This document shows, in pieces, positions 18,573 to 27,566 of a DNA stretch of 64,000 nucleotides (the first letter of the stretch is position 1; every line of letters starts with the position of its first letter). Where the stretch lies: assembly GCA_020832135.1 (NCBI GenBank), contig JAFIFG010000045.1:85403-149402 (forward strand), read 5' to 3'. The stretch comes from Clostridiaceae bacterium. Its GTDB lineage: Bacteria > Bacillota > Clostridia > Peptostreptococcales > Natronincolaceae. Both the position numbers and the translations under genes were made by a program. Under the pieces are notes generated by a model. That model searched no databases, had not been told where the DNA came from, and saw only the letters and a program-made list of their open reading frames with translations.

Positions 18573-19538
18573 TTGAAAATTAGACTAGGTTATGTTGCTA
18601 TTGCACTAAATGTAAATAAAGGCTCCCCTAATAAAACTGTAACTTTTAAGCAGTTTGATAAACTACCAGATAACGATACTAAGCTATATAAATTAAAGAC
18701 TTTAACAAAAGAAAATCTAGATACTACTAAAAGAATTTTATTCTACAATAAAGCTCATAATATTGCTTTATACCGTTTAACGTCTAAATTAGTACCCTTA
18801 GCTACACATCCAGAAGTACTAGAGTGGGATTACATTAAAGAGTTTGAAGATAGATACATAAATATAGGAGAATTTATCTTAGAGAACAACCTCAGAGCAA
18901 GTGCTCATCCTGATCATTTTACTCTAATCAATACTCCAGATGAAAAAGTATTTGAAGCTTCTTTACGTGACTTAGAATATCATACTAAAATTTTTGAGGC
19001 CATGAATCTATCTGAAAAAGATGCTAAATTAGTTCTACATGTTGGTGGCACATATGGAAATAAAAAAAAGTCAACAGAACGCTTTATTCACAATTTTAAT
19101 AATTTAGATGAAAGGTATAAAAATCGCATAATTTTAGAAAATGATGATAAATCGTTTACTGCTAAAGAAGTATTAGCTATTTGTCAACATCTATCGATTC
19201 CAATGGTATTAGACATTCATCATCATTGGTGTAATAATAATCAGGAAAATATCAAAGACTTAATTTCTGATATCTTTAACACCTGGAATAACGAGAAACA
19301 TCCCCCAAAAATTCATGTTTCTAGCCCTAAGAATGATAAGAATATTCGTGCTCATGCAGATTATGTGGATTTCAATTTTCTAATGGACTTTATTAAAGCA
19401 TCAAAAAAGTTTGATCATGATTTTGATATAATGATTGAAGCTAAGAAAAAAGATCTAGCATTGTTTGAGCTAATGAAAAATTTTAAAATAACTCCTGATG
19501 TAAAAGTTATTAATGATGCTTCTATTGCATTAAATTAA
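18573..19538 (+). CDS. uvsE: UV DNA damage endonuclease UvsE
   Basis: UvsE (UVDE) nicks DNA 5' of UV photoproducts and starts an excision pathway independent of UvrABC. The 321-residue TIM-barrel protein begins IRLGYVAIALNV. It carries family metal-ligand regions in SAHPDHFTLINTPDEKVFEASLRDL (split by the barrel), VLHVGG, RIILENDD and MVLDIHHHWCNN, ending near DIMIEAKKKDLALFEL. The TTG start at 18573 is chosen because GAGGTGAT lies 4-12 bases before it and the family starts at this Lys-Ile/Val-Arg-Leu-Gly-Tyr. Such enzymes protect spore DNA in some Bacilli. Confidence 0.93.
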   Translation: MKIRLGYVAIALNVNKGSPNKTVTFKQFDKLPDNDTKLYKLKTLTKENLDTTKRILFYNKAHNIALYRLTSKLVPLATHPEVLEWDYIKEFEDRYINIGEFILENNLRASAHPDHFTLINTPDEKVFEASLRDLEYHTKIFEAMNLSEKDAKLVLHVGGTYGNKKKSTERFIHNFNNLDERYKNRIILENDDKSFTAKEVLAICQHLSIPMVLDIHHHWCNNNQENIKDLISDIFNTWNNEKHPPKIHVSSPKNDKNIRAHADYVDFNFLMDFIKASKKFDHDFDIMIEAKKKDLALFELMKNFKITPDVKVINDASIALN

Positions 19539-19584
19539 TTAAAGTAGCAGGGTGTTTTCTACTGTCTATCCCCTGCTACTTTAA
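19539..19584. terminator. Bidirectional terminator between uvsE and the flavoprotein gene
   Basis: TTAAAGTAGCAGGG (19539-19552) is perfectly complementary to 19571-19584 across an 18-nt loop. It lies between two convergent genes. Confidence 0.75.
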
Positions 19585-19596
19585 TCAACAACCTCT

Positions 19597-20883
19597 TTAT
19601 AAGAGTCTTTCGTTATATATATTTAATAAATTTAATCTTTCAACCTTACTCTTTAATTCTTCTGTGTCAGTACTATATAGATCCATTTTCTTCATTCTCT
19701 CAAAATAATCTCCACCAGCAAATGTATATCGCCTTTTAAGTCCCTCTTCCTTCAGTATCTCTTTATTTGCATATGCAATTATATCTCCGGATGCAAGGTT
19801 TCTTGGTAGTTCTAATAAAGGCATTCCTAATAGTATCCGTACACTATTATGTCCTGCTAAACTTCCTGTTACTATTGCCTCGGTGTGCCCTACAAAAAGT
19901 CCTGCCTTTTCCCCACCACATAATAAATTTTCAAGGCCACTTACCTTCATACTATTATTTCTAGGCGCTATGGACAAATATCTAACAGAGTTTCCTATCC
20001 CACCAGCATATGGATCCTCGAACCTAGCATTCTCTAATCCTTTGAATTCTCTTAACTTATCTAATGGATAAAAAGGTGCCATAAGTTTTGCATGACCTGT
20101 ATCTAATAAAATTAAATTTTCAGCAAAATCTTTTAATGCATATTGTTGACATACCTTTACATTTAATTTATCCATGTTGATTTCTTCCTTAGGCACCGGA
20201 ATGATTACAACACCTTTTTCATTTAGTTCATCTATTATGTCCTGAGATAATGAGTCTTTGTTTAATTTGCAAGAACCACTGAATGCACCAAAAGAGCCAT
20301 TTGCTCTTTGTCCAAGTATATCATCTATACCAGCTTTATGTGTCAAACTGACTCTCGGGCCAAAGGAAGGGCACCTTAATATACACATTGCACAACCATT
20401 ACCATACTTCAAACAATTCCCCATTGGACCTGTTGAACCAGTAGTTTCTATAAATACATCCCCTTCTATGATACTTTCATCCTCTAGTATGATAGCTGTT
20501 ATTTTACTATTATTCTTTACTACATCTATTATTCTATGTTGAAGATATATTTGTACTCCTATATCCTCAAGAATTTTTTTAACATTAGGTTCGATAGAAG
20601 TTACATCATATAAATTAGCATGTTTATGACCAGGAAAATCTATCCCTTTATGACGAGAATATTTATCACATAATTGGAAAAGTTCATTAGCTCCTAGTAG
20701 TATTGATTCTTCTGCCGCTGTATATCTTCCATTATTCCTCATAATTCCACCGACGTTTCCTAACCCTAATAACATATCTGTTCTTTCAAATATAGAAACC
20801 TCTGCACCAGCTTTTTTAGCTGTTAATGCTGCAGCACATCCAGCCCAACCTCCACCTATTATAATCACCTTTGGCTTTGGCAC
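19597..20883 (-). CDS. FAD-dependent oxidoreductase with a cysteine cluster
   Basis: A 428-residue flavoprotein. The N-terminal Rossmann motif is IIIGGGWAGCAAALTAKKAGAEVSIFER (GxGxxG with the terminal acidic residue). Residues ~165-176 hold GNGCAMCILRCP, three closely spaced cysteines that could bind a cluster or metal. The wording NVGGIMRNNGRYTAAEE and a C-terminal FAD motif (ENLLCGGEKAGLFVGHTEAI) recall the GidA/TrmFO and FAD_oxidored families, but neither fits fully. It follows the FNR-like gene at 20976 on the same strand, probably as its partner. Substrate unknown. Confidence 0.7.
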   Translation of the reverse strand: MPKPKVIIIGGGWAGCAAALTAKKAGAEVSIFERTDMLLGLGNVGGIMRNNGRYTAAEESILLGANELFQLCDKYSRHKGIDFPGHKHANLYDVTSIEPNVKKILEDIGVQIYLQHRIIDVVKNNSKITAIILEDESIIEGDVFIETTGSTGPMGNCLKYGNGCAMCILRCPSFGPRVSLTHKAGIDDILGQRANGSFGAFSGSCKLNKDSLSQDIIDELNEKGVVIIPVPKEEINMDKLNVKVCQQYALKDFAENLILLDTGHAKLMAPFYPLDKLREFKGLENARFEDPYAGGIGNSVRYLSIAPRNNSMKVSGLENLLCGGEKAGLFVGHTEAIVTGSLAGHNSVRILLGMPLLELPRNLASGDIIAYANKEILKEEGLKRRYTFAGGDYFERMKKMDLYSTDTEELKSKVERLNLLNIYNERLL

Positions 20884-20975
20884 AACGAATTCCCCCTATA
20901 ATATTTTTTTATATTAATTTATATTAAATAAAAGATTTTTTCATTTATATTCTCTATTGGTTACTGTGCACCATC

Positions 20976-21923
20976 CTATAAAGATTTGTCTCTAATTTGA
21001 GTTTTGCAGGTGCGTATTGGAATACCATTCACATCATGTACAGTACATGCCCCACAAATCCCTTCTCCACAACATATTTCATTACTATTTAATGTAACTA
21101 TTTTTTTGTTCTTTAAGCTTTCTATATTATTTAAAAGTTTGTTTTGTAGAAAGTTCGATGCCCCCACAAAAATAAGACTGTAATTTTTTAGAGCAATCTT
21201 CTTATCTATATAGTCAATTACCTCTAGATCATATAAGTCACATTCTTTTACAATATTTACATTTTCATTCCCATAAAACTCTTTCATAAAATTATAATTC
21301 GATGAACCTTCATCTATGATTACATCGATTTGATTATTATTATTTAGTAGATAATTTATCAGTAACATTGCTGGTGCCTGTGCTATTCCCCTAGCTATAA
21401 TTAAGGAATTAGAGTCTTTTGTTTGCTTTAAATACTCTAAACCAAAGATACCGTTCCAATACGGTCCTCTAATAAGAATAGAATCATTTACATCTTTAAT
21501 GGATTTGGTTTTTATTCCATGAATCTCTATAGCTATTTTTATTAAATCCTTTCTAATATCCGTAGACATGATTGAAATAGGAGCATCAAAATATTGATTA
21601 AGTTTTTTATTTCTAACAAAAATATAAGAGCCTGGTTGACTTAACTGCCTAGCCATATAATGAGGTACTTTTAACGTAAATATAGTTATATTGCTACCAT
21701 GTTCTTCTTTTTTAACAATTAATGCCTCCATATCTTCTCTTGGTACTTTCTTTTTATCTCCTTCAAAAGCAAAAGCTTGGTATATACACACACCCCTCCA
21801 ATTACAATCACAAAATTCTTTTCCCTGCAAATGAGAACAAGTAATACAATCCATAGTTTCAGCTAAGTAACAAGGACAATAATCACTGCCGGCATCAATA
21901 CACTGCCATCTATAGTTCTTCAT
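20976..21923 (-). CDS. FNR-like oxidoreductase (PyrK / sulfide dehydrogenase-like) with 2Fe-2S site
   Basis: A 315-residue electron-transfer protein. The N-terminus is rich in cysteines: CIDAGSDYCPC, then DCITCSH, then FCDCNWRGVC, probably metal or cluster ligands. A ferredoxin-reductase beta barrel follows (QPGSYIFVRNKKLNQYFDAP), then the NAD-binding half (ARGIAQAPAMLLI). The C-terminal 2Fe-2S motif is ICCGEGICGACTVHDVNGIPIRTC, as in PyrK. Start at 21923 chosen because AAGGAGGGG sits just upstream. It is co-directional with the flavoprotein gene at 19597. Physiological donor and acceptor are not visible. Confidence 0.75.
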   Translation of the reverse strand: MKNYRWQCIDAGSDYCPCYLAETMDCITCSHLQGKEFCDCNWRGVCIYQAFAFEGDKKKVPREDMEALIVKKEEHGSNITIFTLKVPHYMARQLSQPGSYIFVRNKKLNQYFDAPISIMSTDIRKDLIKIAIEIHGIKTKSIKDVNDSILIRGPYWNGIFGLEYLKQTKDSNSLIIARGIAQAPAMLLINYLLNNNNQIDVIIDEGSSNYNFMKEFYGNENVNIVKECDLYDLEVIDYIDKKIALKNYSLIFVGASNFLQNKLLNNIESLKNKKIVTLNSNEICCGEGICGACTVHDVNGIPIRTCKTQIRDKSL

Positions 21924-22011
21924 ATTTCCCCTCCTTTTCATGTCAACAATATACTATAATATTAGAATATTTTTTTAAGCCAATATTGTTACAAAGTTTT
22001 TTAAAATCGTA

Positions 22012-22043
22012 AGAAAAAGCGACTTATATAAGCCGCTTTTTCT
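22012..22043 (-). terminator. Terminator after the D,D-carboxypeptidase gene
   Basis: AGAAAAAGCG (22012-22021) pairs with CGCTTTTTCT (22034-22043) around a 12-nt loop. It lies just after the stop codon of the gene at 22058. Confidence 0.65.
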
Positions 22044-22057
22044 TTATTTACAATTAA

Positions 22058-23161
22058 TTAAAATTTAAAAAATCTTTTTATTTTATCCAAAGTAGTCAAT
22101 CTTTCTATATCTTCACTAATTAACAAATCTGCTGTGCCAAGTAATTTCCCATCTAGATAAGTAGATATTTTACCAATTTTTTCACCCTTACTTACAGGTG
22201 CTTCTATAACTTCTGGTACCTGTATGATAGATATAATTTTTTCCTCCTGATTTTCTTTAATAGGCAAAACAATAGCTTTTGAAACCTCTAAGTACACATT
22301 TTCTTTTGTACCATCCTCTACTAATATCTTTTTAACTATATCCCCTTTTTCTAAGACTTTATAGGAGCTATACTGTTCAAAAGCATAGTTCAATAATGCT
22401 TTTGTTGTATCAAACCAACTATAGTCGTTAAGTGTTATGGCTATAAACTGCATATCATCTCTTGTAGCAGAAGCTACTAAACATCTTCCTGCTTTCTTGG
22501 TATAACCAGTTTTTACACCATCTCCACCTTCACATATATTTAAAGTTTTATTTTTGTTAGCAAAGTGCTTGTACCCTTCCCTTTCTGCTGTCCAAAATTT
22601 TGTCTGTACTACTTCTTTGAAGGTTGGGTTCCTTAGAGCCTCTCTTGTAATAAGAGCCAAGTCATAGGCGGTAGTATAATGAAGATCATGGTGTAATCCA
22701 TGTGGATTCATAAAGTTAGTGTTATTAGCTCCTATCTCCCTTGCTCTAGCATTCATCAAATCTGAAAACTCTTCTACAGAGCCACTGACCTCATAAGCAA
22801 TAGCTGTTGCTACATCATTCCCAGATCTCAGCATTAATCCATAAACTAAATCTATAGCTCTAATGTTTTCATTAGCTTCTAAATAGATAGAAGAACCTTC
22901 CACTCCAATAGCATTTGGATTAATTTTTATCATTTTATCTAAAGGTATGTTCTCTATTGCCAACAAAGCTGTCATAATTTTGGTAGTACTTGCCATAGGC
23001 AGTTCTTCATATATATTTTTTTCATGTAACACTAATCCCGTTTCTACATCAATTACTATAGTAGCTTTTCCTCCTACCACTGGTTCTTCAGCCCATATTT
23101 TACTAGGAAGTAATAAACATGTAATAAATACTATTATTATCATAATTTTTTTATTATACAT
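22058..23161 (-). CDS. D-alanyl-D-alanine carboxypeptidase (DacB/DacF family, S11)
   Basis: A 367-residue secreted penicillin-binding protein that trims pentapeptide stems of peptidoglycan. The signal peptide covers ~1-24 (IMIIIVFITCLLLP, then WAEE). Active-site motifs are S58-TTK61 (MASTTKIM), S113-GN and KTG in GVKTGYTKKAGR. The C-terminal beta domain ends in an amphipathic anchor helix (LTTLDKIKRFFKF). A second, longer member lies at 30917. Sporulating bacteria often use such paralogs in cortex synthesis, but which role applies here is not evident. Confidence 0.9.
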   Translation of the reverse strand: MYNKKIMIIIVFITCLLLPSKIWAEEPVVGGKATIVIDVETGLVLHEKNIYEELPMASTTKIMTALLAIENIPLDKMIKINPNAIGVEGSSIYLEANENIRAIDLVYGLMLRSGNDVATAIAYEVSGSVEEFSDLMNARAREIGANNTNFMNPHGLHHDLHYTTAYDLALITREALRNPTFKEVVQTKFWTAEREGYKHFANKNKTLNICEGGDGVKTGYTKKAGRCLVASATRDDMQFIAITLNDYSWFDTTKALLNYAFEQYSSYKVLEKGDIVKKILVEDGTKENVYLEVSKAIVLPIKENQEEKIISIIQVPEVIEAPVSKGEKIGKISTYLDGKLLGTADLLISEDIERLTTLDKIKRFFKF

Positions 23162-23240
23162 TTCAATCTTATCACCTCTCTTTTAATCTTTACTCCATTT
23201 ATTATAGACAAAAGAGATGATACTCATTCCTTAAAACAAA

Positions 23241-23270
23241 AAATGATAAGTATAATGCTACTTATCATTT
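23241..23270 (-). terminator. Terminator overlapping the end of the MazG-like gene
   Basis: AAATGATAAGTA (23241-23252) is perfectly complementary to 23259-23270 with a 6-nt loop. On the minus strand a run of Ts follows. The stop codon of the MazG-like gene lies inside the stem. Confidence 0.8.
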
Positions 23271-23669
23271 GATTTCATGTTGTATTTCACAACCAAATTC
23301 TTTAGCCAATTTTTCAGCTTCCTTAATATCCTCTCCACCCCAAATTGACCATCCACCCTTTAATTCTCCATCCACATAAATTTCAACTTTATTTTCTTTA
23401 AATATCATAATTTTATGATTACGCTTTTTCATTTGTTCAACTTGTTTATTAACAGCTTCTTCTACATCTACATCTAATACCTTCATTGCAATAAATAAAC
23501 AAGACATAGCATCTTGCAACTCTCTTTTAGCTTTATCTATATCACCTTTCATTAATGCCTTTAATGATTCTGCCACTTCCTCGTTTAAATGACTAATTGC
23601 AGCTTTAGGATCATCTGTAGTGTATTTTCTATTATTCCAGATGATTTCTATAGCATCTCTAATATCCAT
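23265..23669 (-). CDS. MazG-like nucleotide pyrophosphohydrolase-domain protein
   Basis: A 134-residue all-alpha NTP-PPase-like protein. The metal-binding signature is present as EEVAESLKAL (29-39) followed by KRELQDAMSC, that is, ExxE...ExxD. The last ~45 residues (KVEIYVDGELKGGWSIWGGEDI) form an added beta-rich piece not found in minimal MazG domains. Such proteins hydrolyse (d)NTPs or modified nucleotides; the substrate is unknown. Confidence 0.7.
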   Translation of the reverse strand: MDIRDAIEIIWNNRKYTTDDPKAAISHLNEEVAESLKALMKGDIDKAKRELQDAMSCLFIAMKVLDVDVEEAVNKQVEQMKKRNHKIMIFKENKVEIYVDGELKGGWSIWGGEDIKEAEKLAKEFGCEIQHEIK

Positions 23670-23827
23670 AGTGAGTCTTTCCCCCTTTTAAAAGTCCTTT
23701 AAAATACATTTACTTAATTATACATCTATATACTTTAACTTTCAAATACACAACATATGATTTTAACATTATTTTAAAATCTATTTATTATAAAGTAAAA
23801 AAATAATAGAGGACATGCATATATCCT

Positions 23828-24274
23828 CTATTCGTAAGTTATTATATTGTCTCCATTTTTCTTATTATCTTTTGTATTAAACATGCTTTGTATGCTATTA
23901 ATTACTTTTGGAGTGCTATTAATCAAATTATCTATCATATTTGCTCTTTGATCAACTGGCATTAATTTTATCTGCCCATTTCCAACCACCATAAAAGCTA
24001 CTGGTTGAACAGATACACCTGCACCTGCACCACCTGCAAAAGGAAACTTTTCTTTGACTACAGGTTTTTCTTCACCCTCTTCTTCCTCCGGTAAGTTTAC
24101 ATTAGTATAGTCTCCTCCACCAGATGCAAATCCAAAGGATACCTTAGAAATAGGGATGATTACTGTACCATCAGGTGTTTCAACTGCATCTCCTACAATT
24201 GTATTAACATCAACCATTTCTTTTATGCTTTCCATTGTTGTCTTCATTAGTGCTTCAATTGGATGCTCGCTCAA
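23828..24274 (-). CDS. gerW: Spore germination/sporulation protein GerW (YtfJ)
   Basis: A 148-residue GerW/YtfJ-family protein made in the forespore; in B. subtilis it is needed for normal germination. The start MSEHPIEALM-TTMESIKEMVDVNTIVGD is nearly the same wording as B. subtilis YtfJ. The glycine-rich core FGFASGGGDY and FAGGAGAGVSV is also characteristic. The TTG at 24274 is chosen because it gives the conserved MSEHPI start with GAGGTGG 8 bases upstream; a GTG 12 bases earlier would overlap that site. It overlaps the DUF2953 gene, its usual partner, by 20 bases. Confidence 0.93.
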   Translation of the reverse strand: MSEHPIEALMKTTMESIKEMVDVNTIVGDAVETPDGTVIIPISKVSFGFASGGGDYTNVNLPEEEEGEEKPVVKEKFPFAGGAGAGVSVQPVAFMVVGNGQIKLMPVDQRANMIDNLINSTPKVINSIQSMFNTKDNKKNGDNIITYE

Positions 24275-24923
24275 TTTTCTCACCACCTCTAAATTTTATT
24301 AAGAGAAATTTAATGCCCGCAATTATAATATATCCTATTTTTATATTGACTATACAATTAAAAGTTGTAACTAATTTAGGTGCATTATAATTTGGGTTTA
24401 CATCAATTATAGCATCCTTAAGTATAAGGTTATTTTTAAGAAGCATGATTAAATTAGATTTCACACCCCACAACATACCTACTAAAATTGCTGTATAAGC
24501 TGCATCGTCAGTACCAACACTAGTTTTCCATATTACTTTATTTATTATGATCTTCTGATATATATATTTTATCGTATGCCAATATACTCTGTGTAGTTTT
24601 TTAATTCGTTTTAAAATCAGTTTTATTTCATTAGTATTGAATCGCTCTTTCCTTTCTTGGATTTTGGTTTCATTGTTCCAACTACCAATGTTTTTTTCAA
24701 TTTTTGCTTTTATAAATCCATTTTCTCCATCAAATAAGTCAACAAAGGGAATTTTCGTATGATATTTTAATAAACCATTAAGTGCACATATAAATACATT
24801 AATTTCATCATCTTGTCCTACTCTCTTTATATCCATCTCAATTTCTATATTTGAATATAAGACCCAAATAATAATTAATACTAAAACAATAATCATTCCA
24901 AATATTGTATAAACCTGTAGCAA
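24255..24923 (-). CDS. DUF2953 (YtfI-like) membrane protein
   Basis: A 222-residue protein with an N-terminal membrane segment (about 5-24), a soluble middle rich in Lys and Ile, and a second hydrophobic segment near 195-212 (IGYIIIAGIKFLLIKF). The middle fits DUF2953: KTSVGTDDAAYTAILVGMLWGVK. It is placed directly upstream of gerW and overlaps it, as in B. subtilis ytfI-ytfJ. A sporulation role is inferred from context only. Confidence 0.75.
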   Translation of the reverse strand: MLQVYTIFGMIIVLVLIIIWVLYSNIEIEMDIKRVGQDDEINVFICALNGLLKYHTKIPFVDLFDGENGFIKAKIEKNIGSWNNETKIQERKERFNTNEIKLILKRIKKLHRVYWHTIKYIYQKIIINKVIWKTSVGTDDAAYTAILVGMLWGVKSNLIMLLKNNLILKDAIIDVNPNYNAPKLVTTFNCIVNIKIGYIIIAGIKFLLIKFRGGEKIERASN

Positions 24924-25062
24924 ACATCTTCACCTCCAACCTATATATTACTATTTTTTCCACTTTTCCAATAAATAGACTTAGTAAACTAAATTGATAT
25001 GATTTATTAAATTTATTTTTTTAATATATAAATTATAGAAAATTTTTTTTCTGTAAAAACTA

Positions 25063-25090
25063 TTGACTTTTTTTCAAAAACCTTTATATT
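25063..25090 (+). promoter_or_regulatory. Sigma-A-type promoter for the HTH-cupin gene
   Basis: TTGACT (25063-25068) and TATATT (25085-25090) are separated by 16 bp. The inverted repeat at 25099-25115 lies just downstream, in the position of a repressor operator. Confidence 0.6.
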
Positions 25091-25098
25091 TAATATAG

Positions 25099-25115
25099 GT
25101 AAACAAAAAGTTTAC
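25099..25115. promoter_or_regulatory. Operator-like inverted repeat GTAAAC-N5-GTTTAC
   Basis: Perfect 6-bp arms with a 5-bp A spacer, starting 9 bases after the -10 element. This is the expected place for autoregulation by the HTH protein encoded next to it. Confidence 0.55.
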
Positions 25116-25168
25116 TTTGAGGAAATAAGTGCATAGTATATCATGGGTCAAAAATGAGAGGTGATAGA

Positions 25169-25708
25169 TTGGATATAGGCGAAAAACTCAAGAGATTACG
25201 TATACTAAATGAATTAACACAGGATGAACTAGCCCAAAGGTGTGATTTGACAAAAGGTTTCATCTCTAAAATTGAGAGAAACATCACCTCACCATCTATT
25301 GCCACCTTAATAGATATTCTTGAAGCTCTAGGAACTGATATACAGAAATTCTTTAATGAAGATGTTCAAAGCAAAGTTGTGTTCTCTAAAGAAGATATGT
25401 ATGAAACAGAAAACGAAGCATTAAATCACAAAATCACTTGGCTCGTACCCAATGCACAAAAAAACTTAATGGAACCTATTTTAATAAAACTGGACAGCAA
25501 TAGTAGTAGCAATATAGAGAAGCCTCATGAAGGTGAAGAATTTGGATATGTTTTGAATGGTAATATCGATTTATGTTTAGGAAATAAAAAATTTAAAATA
25601 AAAAAAGGAGAAAGTTTTTATTTTAAATCTAATTTAATTCATTATATTGAAAACACCAGCAACAAACCAGCAATTGTACTTTGGGTGGCAGGTCCACCAT
25701 CTTTTTAA
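25169..25708 (+). CDS. HTH-cupin transcriptional regulator (XRE/PuuR-like)
   Basis: A 179-residue regulator. The N-terminal XRE helix-turn-helix spans ~1-62 ([34 protein letters not shown]). A C-terminal cupin spans ~105-178 ([23 protein letters not shown], then [16 protein letters not shown]). This architecture is typical of regulators of polyamine or amino-acid metabolism. The TTG start at 25169 is preferred because AGAGGTGAT lies 5-13 bases before it. speD follows after 35 bases on the same strand, so control of polyamine synthesis is likely. Confidence 0.85.
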   Translation: MDIGEKLKRLRILNELTQDELAQRCDLTKGFISKIERNITSPSIATLIDILEALGTDIQKFFNEDVQSKVVFSKEDMYETENEALNHKITWLVPNAQKNLMEPILIKLDSNSSSNIEKPHEGEEFGYVLNGNIDLCLGNKKFKIKKGESFYFKSNLIHYIENTSNKPAIVLWVAGPPSF

Positions 25709-25743
25709 CTATTTTTTTATTATTGGAAGGGAGTTGTTTTAAT

Positions 25744-26157
25744 ATGAAAATGGAACAATTAGGGAGACACATTCTAGCAGAATTTTATAACTGTGATTCT
25801 GATATTTTAAATGATCACAAGTTAATAGAAAAGTACATGGTAGAAGCTGCTGAGGAAGCTAATGCCACAGTTGTTACGAGTAATTTCCATATGTTTAATC
25901 CTTGGGGAGTTAGTGGTGTGGTAGTCATTCAAGAATCACATCTAACAATCCATACATGGCCAGAATATGGTTATGCTTCTATCGATTTATTTACATGTGG
26001 TGACGATGTAAATCCTTGGATTTCATTTGAATATCTAAAGAATAAATTGAAGGCAGAACATACAGATACAGAAGAAGTTCCAAGAGGTATTGTATCTAAA
26101 ATAAGAAAGAACTCTAACAATAAATACGATGATATAAAATATAAAGTATCTGTTTAA
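25744..26157 (+). CDS. speD: S-adenosylmethionine decarboxylase proenzyme
   Basis: A pyruvoyl-dependent enzyme that makes decarboxylated SAM, the aminopropyl donor for spermidine. The 137-residue proenzyme is of the short bacterial SpeH type. The self-cleavage site lies in [20 protein letters not shown], where the Ser becomes the pyruvoyl group. The acid-base residues follow in [14 protein letters not shown]. The start at 25744 is chosen because GGAAGGGAG lies upstream and the family begins close to this [15 protein letters not shown]. It is paired with the HTH-cupin regulator; no speE is seen in the window. Confidence 0.94.
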   Translation: MKMEQLGRHILAEFYNCDSDILNDHKLIEKYMVEAAEEANATVVTSNFHMFNPWGVSGVVVIQESHLTIHTWPEYGYASIDLFTCGDDVNPWISFEYLKNKLKAEHTDTEEVPRGIVSKIRKNSNNKYDDIKYKVSV

Positions 26158-26169
26158 GAAGTAAATTCA

Positions 26170-26206
26170 GAGCCACTCTTTTAATTAATATATAAAGGTG
26201 GCTCCT
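26170..26206 (+). terminator. Terminator after speD
   Basis: GAGCCAC (26170-26176) pairs with GTGGCTC (26198-26204). The stem can be extended inward by CTTT/AAAG with a bulge, and a T-rich tail follows. It lies between convergent speD and scpB. Confidence 0.65.
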
Positions 26207-26210
26207 TTGT

Positions 26211-26771
26211 TTATTTATTATATATATCTTTTATGTCATCAGTCTCTTCGTTGTCAAAAATTAATTCTTTCATATCTGGAAGATCTTCAATGGTTTTAAG
26301 ACCAAATGACTTTAAGAAGTTAACAGTTGTTCCATAGAGTATAGGTCTACCTATTCTTTCTAATCTGCCTTGTTCTGATATTAAATCTTTGTCCATTAAG
26401 GTGCTTATTGCTTTGTCGCACTTTACCCCTCTTATTTCTTCTACTTCACCCTTAGTAATAGGTTGCTTATATGCAACAATTGCTAATGTCTCTAAAGCTG
26501 CTTGAGTCAATCCTTTACTTTGTTTAGGCTCTAATAATTTTCTTATATAGGGATAGTACTCTGGTCTTGTAGCTAATTGATAATAGTCATTCATTTTAAT
26601 AATTTCAATGCCTCTTTTATTATAATTAAAATCATCTATCATTTCTTTCAAAACACTTTCAATCTCTTTAGTATTTATAGTTAAAGTTTTACTTAGTTCC
26701 TTTGTTGATATAGGTTCAGACCAAGCAAAAAGTATGGCTTCTATAATTGATTTAATTTGAATTTTATCCAT
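26211..26771 (-). CDS. scpB: Segregation and condensation protein B
   Basis: ScpB is the kite subunit of the SMC-ScpAB condensin, which compacts and segregates the chromosome. The 186-residue protein has the two winged-helix domains of the family: SIIEAILFAWSEPISTKELSKTL at the N-terminus, and TQAALETLAIVAYKQPITKGEVEEIRGV in the second. The scpA gene lies just upstream on the same strand. Confidence 0.94.
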   Translation of the reverse strand: MDKIQIKSIIEAILFAWSEPISTKELSKTLTINTKEIESVLKEMIDDFNYNKRGIEIIKMNDYYQLATRPEYYPYIRKLLEPKQSKGLTQAALETLAIVAYKQPITKGEVEEIRGVKCDKAISTLMDKDLISEQGRLERIGRPILYGTTVNFLKSFGLKTIEDLPDMKELIFDNEETDDIKDIYNK

Positions 26772-26806
26772 TATTTATTTACACCTCTACTATAATAATA
26801 TATCGA

Positions 26807-27556
26807 CTATTTTAAATGTCTATACTCTATGGTAATATCGCTAAAACATAAACTTTGAACCACTGTTACTTTTTTCATTTTAAGCAACTCTAATAGTGCT
26901 AAAAAAGTTACTATGATTGCAGTTTTATCCTCTAAGTTTTGGAATAAATCATAAAAACTTATTTGTTCTGTTTCTTGTAACTTAGTAATTATTTCTTTTG
27001 ACTTATCCTCAATAGTAATAGTCTCTCGTTCTATATGTCTCACATGACTGTTTAATACATCAGTATTGCTTTTGTATTTATTTAGTAATATTTGTGATAA
27101 TACCTTTAACAAGTCATCTGCTTGCATATCTTCTATGGATTCATTATCTTTATCATGGCTTATTATAATTTCTTCCTTAGGCTTAAAATAAGTTCTACTA
27201 TAATGTTCTCCTTTTGTTTTTAACTCTTGGGCTACAGCTTTATATTTTTTATATTCTAAAAGCTTTCTTACTAAATCACTTCTGGGATCTTGCTCTTCTT
27301 TTTCTTGCACTTTACCTTCAGATGAATCTTTGGGTAGCAACATTTTAGATTTAATTTCTATTAAAGTAGCCGCCATAACTAAAAATTCACTTGTTATGTT
27401 TAAATCTAATTTTTCCATTTTATATATATACTTAAGATATTGTTCGGTGATTTCATTTATAGGGATATCATAGATATCTAATTCATTTTTTTCTATGAGG
27501 TGAAAAAGTAAATCAAATGGCCCTTCAAAAGCTTCTATTTTAATAGTATAGTTCAT
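26807..27556 (-). CDS. scpA: Segregation and condensation protein A
   Basis: ScpA is the kleisin that bridges the SMC heads. The 249-residue protein has the N-terminal helical domain with the family block FEGPFDLLFHLIEKNELDIYDIPI and EFLVMAATLIEIKSKMLLP. A charged central linker leads to the C-terminal winged helix (ELLKMKKVTVVQSLCFSDI). It starts 10 bases after the M50 protease gene on the same strand and is followed by scpB. Confidence 0.95.
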   Translation of the reverse strand: MNYTIKIEAFEGPFDLLFHLIEKNELDIYDIPINEITEQYLKYIYKMEKLDLNITSEFLVMAATLIEIKSKMLLPKDSSEGKVQEKEEQDPRSDLVRKLLEYKKYKAVAQELKTKGEHYSRTYFKPKEEIIISHDKDNESIEDMQADDLLKVLSQILLNKYKSNTDVLNSHVRHIERETITIEDKSKEIITKLQETEQISFYDLFQNLEDKTAIIVTFLALLELLKMKKVTVVQSLCFSDITIEYRHLK

Positions 27557-27566
27557 TATTCTCCTC

